Shown here piece by piece: positions 1-6,350 of a DNA stretch of 6,423 bases. The stretch's first letter is position 1. Each line of letters opens with the position of its first letter. This DNA is from Saccharicrinis sp. UBA6048 (GTDB lineage Bacteria; Bacteroidota; Bacteroidia; Bacteroidales; Marinilabiliaceae), in contig DIYS01000037.1 of NCBI GenBank assembly GCA_002429115.1, positions 1-6,423 on the forward strand. The letters are read 5' to 3'. The translations under genes and the position numbers were made by a program. The notes beneath the pieces were generated by a model that was given only the letters and a program-made list of their open reading frames with translations, was not told the DNA's origin and did not search any database.

Positions 1-169
1 AACAGGCAGTAAATAATTACATAATGGTTTTTCAGTTTGATAATAATATCAATGTGTTTGTGAAAATTACTCTATTCGGGTATGTAGATAATCTCACCAT
101 TATCTAGTTGATAGGTTACAACTGCACGTTTTCATTATTACCCAATTAACCGGATTCGACGGATGCCTT

Positions 170-690
170 CTAAGTGTCTATTTTTTCATCTTTTTTGTTG
201 AAAATTTCCATGTTCTCCTGTCCCGGATTTTTTAGCATGGTAAAATCCTCATTCGAAAACATTTCTGTCATCTTATAACGAGCCACCAATCAACCTGTAA
301 AACGAAGCCATCTTTATTGTCTTTTATCAGTGGAATGGCTGTTTCTGTTATATCTGCCAACGCCGACACTCATTCAACTCTCTCTATATTAGCATTTTGG
401 TACGACACAAAGGGTAAGTCTGACTTTGAGAAAACACTCAAAACCGGTGCCCAACTTCCTGCAAATCCATCTCTTGCTTGTTTCGTACCAGACTAAACCT
501 AGCCGACTTAAAATCCGGTAAAATGTCTTTATTATCGCTGTGTCTGCTTCTATCAAAATGTTCCTCTCAGCCACCCATCATCACGTCAAAACATAATTCC
601 AGATTTTTATCGGCAATCTTATCTTGTAGTCCCCGATTATTCATATTAACACTAAAACCAACAGGGGTAGTATGAGTTAAAATTTGATGT
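170..690 (-). pseudogene. Decayed alkaline phosphatase (PhoA family)
   Basis: This stretch has no intact frame, but phosphatase pieces appear in order on the minus strand. The first frame (677 down to about 453) reads THTTPVGF, then an IADKNLELCFDVMMGG block, matching the 'HATPA...' and 'DV.LGGG' regions of alkaline phosphatases. A TGA at 567-569 replaces the third Gly of GGG and is followed by EEHF. A one-base shift near 450-452 leads to APVLSVFSKSDLPF, a TGA at 370-372, then SALADITETAIPLI and DNKDGFVLQVD (289-366). These closely resemble the PhoA segments around 'LAQMT.KAIELL' and 'KGFFLQVEG'. After another shift, GGS then L-stop-D resembles the metal-ligand VEGG.ID motif. The frame at about 170-271 (FTMLKNPG, IFNKKDEK) may be the C-terminal part after an internal deletion; I see no TADHETGG motif. 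Below 170 only short open stretches remain (for example TYQLDNGEIIYIPE on the minus strand near 75-120). The protein would have been a periplasmic phosphomonoesterase. The identification is by motif recognition only. Confidence 0.72.
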
Positions 691-767
691 CTAAGTTTCC
701 AAATAATGGGCCAGGTAATACTTGTAAGACGTTATTAACGTGGTTAAAAAATGAAAGAAAATGTCGG

Positions 768-3140
768 CTATATCTTCTTGTAATAACTAAACAGCAAAAA
801 ATTAGCTTTTAACCAAATGATTGGTGATTCAGGAAATCGTTTTGTGACAACAACCGTATTACTATCATTATATACTTGATTAATGCCATTAAAAGCCAAT
901 ACATTAGTAGCTGAGAGCGTCAAGCGTAATCGTTTTTTTAATAATAAGCGATACATATTGGCTCTTAAATTATAATAAGAATCGCTTGTAATTGCGTAAC
1001 TAACCTTTTTACTGTTATAACTTATCATTGAATCAAAAATAAGCTGACCCGGTAAATGCGTGCGCAAACGAATGCTTCCATTCCAGTTTTTATTTTCGAT
1101 GGGTTCAGGCGTGTAGAATGAACTGTAGTTATAAGTAATGGCACCAAAAAGTTTTGTGTGTTTACTTATGTTCCAATCAATATTGGCACTTAATGAGGCA
1201 TTGAGACTTTCGTCTCCATTTTTCCAGGTTTGAACAATTAAACCATCCTCGTTTCTCAGATATTCAGGTATAATCTCTTTTAAGTGTACATTGACTCTCA
1301 ACTGAATTCCATACCCAATCTTTTCAATATCGCTTCCCTTGCTCATACCGCCTACTGAAAACATCACATAATTGGTGTTTTTACCATAGCTCAAATAAAT
1401 AGTTGTGTTGGTTGATTGCTTCAGGGCAGAATTACCTTTTTTAAGTGTGTAATCATCAATATAAGTCAGTGCCTGAAATAATTGCACATGTGTAGGTGGA
1501 GTAATCTGATTATGAATATTCAATAGCAACTCTTTGTTATTCATTAAAGACAATCGATATTTAAACGACTGTTGTGTATAGTAGAAGTTACTTGTTATTT
1601 TATCTTCATCAACCATCTGGTTACTCTCGTGCCTGCCAAAGCCATTTAGTTGTAGTTTAAAATAATGACTAATACCCTTTTGGGGACGTATTAACCGCGA
1701 AGCCCCAACGCTTAGCTGACCTTCTATGCGGCTGGTGGTTCTATCATCGCTATAATGGTTCAGATAGTCCCAAGAGTTGGATGAGAAATTGTAATATTGC
1801 CGGTTTGAAAGCTGATCGGTGAAATTCGCATTAAGTCTTCCATTTAGATATAACGCAATTTTCTTCCCAATAGTATTATGACTTAAAGACAAAGAAGCTG
1901 TTTGATTCTTACTATCGTTCAAATTACGGTACTTCTCGGTTTTAACACTCTCTTGTAACTGTGTGATATTGCTATTGTTTTTATTATAGGATGCAACAGC
2001 ATTTATTAATAAGTAGGAATGCAGGCCTGTATTAAACCGTTGATAATAGGATGCTGAAGCATTAAAGGTTTCTGTCGTATTTTCTATAAGGTCCTTTGTA
2101 TTGGCAGCAGAGGAATTGATAATTCTGCGATTCTGCTCTGCATTGTTTTTGTTGTATTTAATATTAAGGCTTATATTTTGGTTGCGATTTGGTTTGAGCC
2201 ATAAATGGGCAGCCGGACTAAGATTTTTATAGCGATTGACGCTACTTATGTCTCTACTAATTTGCGTGTTATCAAAGTGTCGCTCTTCATTTTGGTCTTC
2301 GCATGATGAAGTGTGCTGATAATCAATAACCGGATTAAAGGTGAACTTTTTGTAACGTTTGCTTAAATCAATATTGGCTGAGTATTTTTCTTGTGAACCT
2401 AAACCAGCAGAGACGTAATAGATATCGCGCAAATCACCTTTGGGAATTATATTAATAACAGGTGTATAAAAACCAAAGCGTCCATTGGGCTCGGTAATAA
2501 TTTCGAGGCGTTTAATATTTTTGGCTGCAATACCGGTTAATATAAAGCCAGGCTTACCACCAAAGTAACTCCCCATGCGCTGGCCATCAATAAGGGTGGT
2601 AAAGCTGTTGTATCCCCCGTACAACACATTGCCATCAATATCAATACTAAGACCGGGTATGCTTGTAATAATATCGGCCAGCGACAACTCACCTAAATTA
2701 CCCATTTGGTCGATGTTTAACGCAATATCGCCCTCCTCATTTTGGTCAATCAATGGTTTCCAGGTAACTATTACCTCTTGTAAGTTAACCGTATCGGATG
2801 CTAATGAAATAGTAAGCTGTTTTGGTGGTTTATTTAAGTCGATAAGCAATTCTTTATTTTGGTAGCCCATGCTACTAACCGAAAGAATAACCCGATTAAC
2901 ACTTGTTCTGTCAAGAGAAAAATAGCCAGCCTCATCCGTTATGGTGCCAGATAGATATTGACGCGATTGGCAATCACTAAGAACAATATTTGCATTGGCA
3001 AGCGGGATACTTGTTAAACTATCCCGAACAGTGCCCGTTAGGTGATTGTTTTGTGATAAACAAATATTAGCCACGAATGCAAATATATTTAAGCACAAAT
3101 ATATTTTTATTCTTTTATTTTTTTTACGATAATGTGTCAT
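768..3140 (-). CDS. Outer-membrane beta-barrel receptor, TonB-dependent-receptor-like
   Basis: This is a 790-residue outer-membrane protein. Residues 1-29 form a signal peptide (basic MTHYRKKNKR, hydrophobic core, cleavage near CLS|Q). Residues 33-118 are a carboxypeptidase-regulatory-like beta domain (LTGTVRDS, GTITDEAGYFSL, SSMGYQNKEL). Residues 120-235 are a plug-like domain: LQEVIVT, then LADIITSIPGLSIDIDGNV, TLIDGQRMG, RLEIITEPNG and INIIPKGD. The remainder (about 240-790) is rich in alternating aromatic and polar strands, as in the OMP_b-brl_3 barrel. Such proteins import or bind ligands at the outer membrane; the ligand here is unknown. The ATG at 3138-3140 is preferred over the upstream TTG at 3141-3143, which would add one residue. 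The ATG lies inside the 3' end of the ferredoxin relic (17-nt overlap), suggesting it was the last gene of the operon. No Shine-Dalgarno is visible. The last residue is Ile, not the aromatic residue usual for barrel proteins. The frame is fully intact despite decay on both sides. Confidence 0.9.
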   Translation of the reverse strand: MTHYRKKNKRIKIYLCLNIFAFVANICLSQNNHLTGTVRDSLTSIPLANANIVLSDCQSRQYLSGTITDEAGYFSLDRTSVNRVILSVSSMGYQNKELLIDLNKPPKQLTISLASDTVNLQEVIVTWKPLIDQNEEGDIALNIDQMGNLGELSLADIITSIPGLSIDIDGNVLYGGYNSFTTLIDGQRMGSYFGGKPGFILTGIAAKNIKRLEIITEPNGRFGFYTPVINIIPKGDLRDIYYVSAGLGSQEKYSANIDLSKRYKKFTFNPVIDYQHTSSCEDQNEERHFDNTQISRDISSVNRYKNLSPAAHLWLKPNRNQNISLNIKYNKNNAEQNRRIINSSAANTKDLIENTTETFNASASYYQRFNTGLHSYLLINAVASYNKNNSNITQLQESVKTEKYRNLNDSKNQTASLSLSHNTIGKKIALYLNGRLNANFTDQLSNRQYYNFSSNSWDYLNHYSDDRTTSRIEGQLSVGASRLIRPQKGISHYFKLQLNGFGRHESNQMVDEDKITSNFYYTQQSFKYRLSLMNNKELLLNIHNQITPPTHVQLFQALTYIDDYTLKKGNSALKQSTNTTIYLSYGKNTNYVMFSVGGMSKGSDIEKIGYGIQLRVNVHLKEIIPEYLRNEDGLIVQTWKNGDESLNASLSANIDWNISKHTKLFGAITYNYSSFYTPEPIENKNWNGSIRLRTHLPGQLIFDSMISYNSKKVSYAITSDSYYNLRANMYRLLLKKRLRLTLSATNVLAFNGINQVYNDSNTVVVTKRFPESPIIWLKANFLLFSYYKKI

Positions 3141-3341
3141 CAACTAAATATAACACTTGAATAGGACAGATAGCTGCACATTTTCCACAACAATTACACC
3201 TGTTCGGATAAAACTTAAACATAAACCCTCTATCTCCACCACAAGGATCAATTACAATGCAACTTTAGGACATGAATATTCACACCATCAGCACAATGTG
3301 CATTTTTCTTGATTAATTTCTGGAAAACACTTTATAGACAT
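3124..3341 (-). pseudogene. Broken 2[4Fe-4S] ferredoxin (Fd2)
   Basis: A dicluster ferredoxin of about 72 residues is readable if one nonsense codon and one frameshift are repaired. It starts at ATG 3339-3341, overlapping the end of the upstream gene by 10 nt. The first frame reads MSIKCFPEINQEKCTLC, then TGA at 3288-3290, then WCEYSCPK: a CxxCxxCxxxCP cluster motif in which TGA sits at the usual Gly of 'CxxCGxC' (GGA to TGA is one base). Around 3261-3266 one base is missing. The next frame reads CIVIDPCGGDRGF, then NRCNCCGKCAAICP, the second CxxCxxCxxxCP, and ends VLYLVDDTLS at TAA 3124-3126. The total of 218 nt is exactly one base short of 73 codons. The first motif resembles delta subunits of 2-oxoacid:ferredoxin oxidoreductases, but it is a small stand-alone protein. 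It is the partner copy of the intact ferredoxin at 4130-4321, with the same unusual C-x-C-C second motif. Confidence 0.85.
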
Positions 3342-4090
3342 CGTTCTGGTTTTAAAGATTTGTTAAAAATTAGCTTTTGGGTTTCTTCATTTAAAAATGG
3401 AGTGATTAAATCTCTAGAGATAGGCATTCTCAACCTTTGACCAGGGGTTATTATTAAATTAGGTTTTAAAGATTGGATACTTACATAGTCCTTATGCTGA
3501 TGTGTTGACATTCTAATATCTAGTTTTTCTTTGGCATCAACATATATAGCCCCATGTTCTCCTGAAATACGAGTTTTTAGTTTTCTAACAGTATTCCATT
3601 GTATTGGGGGGAGTTTTGAATTGATTAAAAACCCATTGTGATATTTTACTAATACATCGTAATCCTTAAAACCTTCTATTTTATTACCGCACATAATTTC
3701 TGAAGTTCGTATCCTATAGCTGCTTTTCCCAACTTCCATCCCTTTTGGAATTTGGCCGTTTTTAAGGCTACTTGCATCAAAACCTACTTTTTTACATTGC
3801 TCAATTACCTGATCTGCAAAGTCAAAAATGGTATTTTTACCTACTACCGGTTTTACTTCAAAACCATCAGCTACCAAAATAATTCCATTAGGCAAAGGCT
3901 CATTGGGATTAAATAGCTCACCGTTGAAATAGCGGTTGATGTATTGCGTCAGGGCGCTTTTAAGCTCTTCAGGTGGGAACTCAACAACTTTGTTTTGTGT
4001 TGTAAAGTTGTTATTAGCTATTAAATAGCCAGCACTGGCTATACCAATAGAGCTTAGCCCCATAGTTTTAAAAAATAATCGTCTGTTCAT
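3332..4090 (-). CDS. Tat-signal protein B, unknown family (paralogue of 4361-5086)
   Basis: The protein has 252 residues and a twin-arginine signal, MNRRLFFKTMGLSSIGIA, followed by a hydrophobic stretch (about residues 10-25) and no lipobox. I do not recognise the mature domain. It shares an ordered set of motifs with its neighbour A: TIFDFADQVIEQ (87-98), then GFDASSLKNGQIPKGMEV (103-120), then GFKDYDVLVKY (140-150), QWNTVRKLK (164-172), SLKPNL (207-212) and a C-terminal RDLITPFL. The FDA..L..G.IP.GMEV block is the best family signature. It has only three cysteines and no metal or flavin motif that I can name, so a catalytic role is not evident. ATG 4088-4090 is supported because the signal sequence begins there and aligns with A. 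It lies 39 nt after Fd1 and overlaps the Fd2 relic by 10 nt. It is probably exported folded to the periplasm and may have worked with its adjacent ferredoxin; this is inference from gene order. Confidence 0.82.
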   Translation of the reverse strand: MNRRLFFKTMGLSSIGIASAGYLIANNNFTTQNKVVEFPPEELKSALTQYINRYFNGELFNPNEPLPNGIILVADGFEVKPVVGKNTIFDFADQVIEQCKKVGFDASSLKNGQIPKGMEVGKSSYRIRTSEIMCGNKIEGFKDYDVLVKYHNGFLINSKLPPIQWNTVRKLKTRISGEHGAIYVDAKEKLDIRMSTHQHKDYVSIQSLKPNLIITPGQRLRMPISRDLITPFLNEETQKLIFNKSLKPERCL

Positions 4091-4129
4091 ATCTTCAATA
4101 TCAAGTGATATTTTTTTTATTAATCATGC

Positions 4130-4321
4130 TTAATTTGTATCATGCACCTCTATGCCATTTGCGAAACAATTATCTTCACATGCATGGCAACATATACAAA
4201 TATCTCGTTCCCATGTTACTCCACCATTTAGTCTAACTTTTAAAGCTTCGGTTGGACAATAATCAACACATCTGGTAGCCATAACGCAATTAGGTGTAGA
4301 AACTACAACACAATGTCCCAT
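4130..4321 (-). CDS. Small dicluster ferredoxin, variant first cluster (Fd1)
   Basis: This is a 63-residue ferredoxin-like protein. Cluster motif 1 is C12-V-M-A15-T-R-C18-V-D-Y-C22-P, followed by TEALKV. It is a CxxCxxCxxxCP motif in which the second Cys is Ala, as in proteins that hold a [3Fe-4S] cluster or use another ligand. Cluster motif 2 is C42-I-C44-C45-H-A-C48-E-D-N-C52, a full CxxCxxCxxxC for [4Fe-4S] with an extra Cys44; Phe replaces the usual Pro after the last Cys. Cys4 is another spare cysteine. There is no signal peptide, so it is either a cytoplasmic electron carrier or an export hitchhiker on a Tat partner (inference). It sits exactly 39 nt from each neighbouring Tat-signal gene. 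The paralogous relic at 3124-3341 has a better canonical motif 1. No Shine-Dalgarno is seen; an A-rich tract lies 3 nt upstream of the ATG. Confidence 0.85.
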   Translation of the reverse strand: MGHCVVVSTPNCVMATRCVDYCPTEALKVRLNGGVTWERDICICCHACEDNCFANGIEVHDTN

Positions 4322-4360
4322 AGAATATTTTTTTTACAATTAAAGATTATAAATATTGAT

Positions 4361-5086
4361 TTAGATATTTAATGTTGACAACACATTAGGATTAATTAAA
4401 TCACTAATTTGCGCAATATTAACAGCAGCAAATGTTTCATCCATATCAAGTGTTGGTTTTAAGCGTCTCACAGTTATTGTTTTTTCTATATAATCGTTAG
4501 TCCATATGCGATAAACTTTGCCAGATTCCATACCTTCATAAATGCGCATTGTATTATTTTTCACTTCATCATGTTTTTCCATTGAAAGTTTTACTTTTTC
4601 AAATGAAAACCACTCATTAGGTGAAATTTTGGCAGAAACAGTAATCAAGTTTTTATACAGTAATGTTGCATCGTAATTTTTCAACTCTTCGATTGGCAAG
4701 TTAAGATAAGTTGGTGTTTTGATTCCACCTGATAACACTTCCATTCCTACCGGGATTTTTCCGTCTCGAAGAGGTGTTGCATCAAAATTACTGCCCAGTC
4801 TCTCAATTATTTGTTCAGCACAATCAAAAACATTATTTTTTTCTTTATTAATTATGATTTCAAATGATTTTGCAAAATGATGTCGAGGTATTATTACTGT
4901 ACGATCAATTTTCGTATTAAATATACCAGCAAAATGCTTGTTAAGTATTTTATAAAGCTCTTTTTCATCATATTTTTCCATTTTGATGATTGATTTCTCA
5001 GCTTTAAGTTGAGTACTTAGCATGGGCAGTGTAGCTATACCAATAGACCCAAGCCCCATGGTTTTTAAAAATAATCGTCTGTCCAT
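4361..5086 (-). CDS. Tat-signal protein A, unknown family (paralogue of 3332-4090)
   Basis: The protein has 241 residues and is probably the first gene of the operon. It begins with a twin-arginine signal, MDRRLFLKTMGLGSIGIA, with a possible cleavage after LKA at residue 29. The family is not recognised. Motifs shared in order with B are NVFDCAEQIIER (85-96), NFDATPLRDGKIPVGMEV (100-117), ELKNYDATLLYKN (134-146), EWFSFEKVKL (158-167), RLKPTL (208-213) and ISDLINPNV near the end. The mature parts are diverged, while the first 54 nt of coding DNA are about 87% identical to B (47/54). There is a single cysteine (Cys89) and no recognisable cofactor motif. It is followed 39 nt later by ferredoxin Fd1. 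It is probably periplasmic. A candidate promoter lies about 30-60 bp upstream (5115-5144). ATG 5084-5086 is fixed by the Tat signal. It could be a scaffold or partner for ferredoxin export, or a ligand-binding protein; the sequence does not decide. Confidence 0.83.
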   Translation of the reverse strand: MDRRLFLKTMGLGSIGIATLPMLSTQLKAEKSIIKMEKYDEKELYKILNKHFAGIFNTKIDRTVIIPRHHFAKSFEIIINKEKNNVFDCAEQIIERLGSNFDATPLRDGKIPVGMEVLSGGIKTPTYLNLPIEELKNYDATLLYKNLITVSAKISPNEWFSFEKVKLSMEKHDEVKNNTMRIYEGMESGKVYRIWTNDYIEKTITVRRLKPTLDMDETFAAVNIAQISDLINPNVLSTLNI

Positions 5087-5110
5087 TTTGATTAGTTTAG
5101 TATAATAATT

Positions 5111-5126
5111 TGTATAAAACTATACA
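5111..5126. promoter_or_regulatory. Dyad TGTATA-N4-TATACA over promoter
   Basis: This is a perfect 6-bp inverted repeat with a 4-bp spacer that overlaps the proposed -7 element of the operon promoter. It could bind a dimeric regulator at this position, but in AT-rich DNA a repeat this short may be chance. Confidence 0.3.
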
Positions 5127-5144
5127 TATATGTTCTTTAACAAA
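5115..5144 (-). promoter_or_regulatory. Candidate Bacteroidetes-type promoter of the A-Fd1-B operon
   Basis: On the minus strand, TTTG (5141-5144) is followed after 18 nt by TAGTTTTA (5115-5122). This matches the Bacteroidetes sigma-ABfr pattern of TTTG at -33 and TAnnTTTG at -7, except for the final base. Transcription would begin near 5107, leaving a leader of about 20 nt before the ATG at 5086. The assignment is by consensus only. Confidence 0.42.
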
Positions 5145-5481
5145 AGACAATTACATTAAATCATAATAAATGAGGAGGGCGTAATATTTTGACATCACCG
5201 CTGTAGACAACATCGGGAGAGGTATTTGTGTCTATATTTATAATCAAAATAAATAATTATACAACAGTTATATCATCAGTAATAAGGATGACATCACCCT
5301 TATTAAGATATCAAGGTTTTAAATAAAAAGGGAAAAAGATTGACACTATGGTTTTTGTTGTATTTGGATATTATCTCTGATAAATAAAATTGAGAGTATT
5401 GTTGATATAGTAACATATTACCAATAAATAGGTGAATGACCCAAAGCTTTTACTGTATTATCTAGGTAAACTCTGGATTTA
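5145..5481. other. Intergenic region, mostly featureless, with a possible coding trace
   Basis: No gene can be supported here. On the minus strand, one frame from about 5298 to 5161 reads GDVILITDDITVV, TAA at 5257-5259, then LFILIINIDTNTSPDVV and YSGDVKILRPPHLL before TGA at 5161-5163. The second half reads like protein and may be the eroded 3' end of a lost gene, but no family is recognised. A hairpin (AATAAGG, 10-nt loop, CCTTATT; 5281-5304) has no following T run on either strand. From 5305 to 5481 I see nothing beyond AT-rich sequence. Confidence 0.3.
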
Positions 5482-5741
5482 TTAATAATCAGAAAGCAAT
5501 ATAAATGATGCCCCTACTATCATTAAGAAAATAGCCATGCTTTTACAAAGCAAATAATGTTCCTTAAACAAACTTCCTTCAATAATAGAAGTTAAGAATA
5601 CTGAAGTGCTTTTGATGGAAAGAACCAACGCCAAAGAACCGCCTTATGTTTATGACGGTATATAATTGCAAAACAAGCCACCAGTAGAATAATCCAGAGG
5701 CATTTACCTTTCTCTGTCCTTGCTGATTGTCCATTATTTTC
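5482..5741 (-). pseudogene. 3' relic of an EamA/DMT-type membrane transporter
   Basis: Two out-of-frame minus-strand segments look like the last two helices of a drug/metabolite-transporter-superfamily permease. The first (5741 down to about 5645) contains EKGKCLWIILLVACFAIIY, a transmembrane segment preceded by a basic loop. The second (5643-5482) reads GGSLALVLSIKSTSVFLTS, then IIEGSLFKEHYLLCKSMAIF, then LMIVGASFILLSDY and TAA. The layout of a helix, an E-G-S-L-F-K-E-H-Y loop, then 'G-ASFILL' is typical of the EamA C-terminus ('...GE.L...Q..G..LI..GV...'). Stops (two TAA just upstream of 5643) and a frame change separate the segments, and the N-terminal eight or so helices are absent. A living copy would be an inner-membrane permease of unknown substrate. 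The family call rests on pattern only. Confidence 0.6.
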
Positions 5742-5772
5742 CTAACTAAATAGACAAAGAAGATGTTGAGAG

Positions 5773-6156
5773 TTAAAAATAACTGCTGAAGCGGTAAAAT
5801 AACATCTCGCGTAAGTCGCTGCCAGGGCGGGCGTTGATTTTTGATTTTGTAATCATACTGGCGTGAAACTTATCTTCTTCATCGACTCCTTCGCTTTTAA
5901 TAGAAACACTAAATGAGCCAAAATCGTCAAAGCGAACAATATTACCATCTTCCAGATGGCGTTTTAGTAGCTTTGCTAAATCGATTATCACCGCTAGTGC
6001 ATCGGTATCGCTTACCGTAGCAGAATTATCTTCAATTTCGTCATTCTAACTTTTAAAACTTGCTTCGCCACTCGATTTGGCGGTAGCATACCATTTCTTT
6101 GGAGCGTCCGAATTTCCGGGATCGCCTTCAGCGCGTACTTAATATTTAACTGGCAT
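5773..6156 (-). pseudogene. HU-related DNA-binding protein with two in-frame stops
   Basis: From ATG 6154-6156 to TAA 5773-5775 there are 128 codons in a single frame, interrupted by TAA at codon 6 (6139-6141) and TAG at codon 37 (6046-6048). It reads MPVKY-stop-VRAEGDPGNSDAPKKWYATA, KSSGEASFKS-stop-NDEIEDNSA, then a long block that includes DLAKLLKRHLEDG, NIVRFDDFGSFSVSIKSEG, FHASMITKSKIN and ARPGSDLREML. This is the Bacteroidetes HU-related (histone-like) protein layout, including the KYYA/KWYA start, the G.F/GSF beta-arm and the RPG.L..ML end. The C-terminus MLFYRFSSYF is unlike the family's usual end, so a third lesion near 5800 is likely. An internal GTG start (5989-5991) would give 72 residues, lacking the N-terminal half; I consider that unlikely to be functional. 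Normally such proteins bend or bind DNA in the nucleoid. Confidence 0.85.
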
Positions 6157-6288
6157 TGATTAAAAATTAAGTTGGTCAAAATTATCTTAATGAATACAAC
6201 TTACTAAAGTTCGGTGACAATCATAATATTTTATAAACATCAGTTGCAGTAATTAAAGAATCTCAATTATTACAATACGCTTGTAAAC

Positions 6289-6333
6289 AAAAACAACCAA
6301 TAGTTTAAACGTTAAACCATCGGTTGTTTTTTT
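6289..6333. terminator. Strong hairpin with T runs, probably bidirectional terminator
   Basis: The arms 6289-6308 and 6312-6331 pair over about 20 positions with two A-C mismatches and a tight ACG loop (core AACAACC / GGTTGTT). On the plus strand the stem ends in a run of seven T. On the minus strand it is followed by TTTTTGTTT. It lies 17 nt after the stop of the minus-strand frame entering from the right edge, so it most likely ends that transcript before the HU relic. Confidence 0.7.
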
Positions 6334-6350
6334 GATGCTGTTATTAATCC

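Noticed and set aside
389..574. 61-codon minus-strand open frame as a gene
   Set aside because: It is not the frame carrying the phosphatase motifs until its end, has no recognisable protein character, and lies inside the relic.
478..675. 65-codon plus-strand open frame
   Set aside because: It is antisense to the phosphatase relic with no protein-like features.
729..741. Small palindrome ACGTTA-T-TAACGT after the receptor stop as a terminator
   Set aside because: The stem is only 6 bp, AT-rich, and no T run follows it on the minus strand.
2575..2865. 96-codon plus-strand open frame
   Set aside because: It lies wholly antisense to the plug region of the intact receptor gene and is a shadow of it.
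3141..3143. TTG as start of the receptor
   Set aside because: The next codon is ATG (3138-3140), which needs no rare start and keeps the same signal peptide.
3288..3290. TGA in Fd2 as selenocysteine between cluster cysteines
   Set aside because: The codon occupies the usual Gly of CxxCGxC, one base from GGA, not a cysteine position, and a frameshift downstream also breaks the gene.
567..3290. TGA read as glycine (altered genetic code), since TGA replaces a conserved Gly in both Fd2 and the phosphatase relic
   Set aside because: Both relics also carry frameshifts, another TGA at 370-372 is not at an obvious Gly, the HU relic uses TAA and TAG, and none of the intact genes contains in-frame TGA.
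5418..5475. Short minus-strand text VKALGHSPI resembling the LGH box of tyrosine recombinases
   Set aside because: Fewer than 20 codons, no catalytic Arg or Tyr context, no attachment repeats; probably chance.
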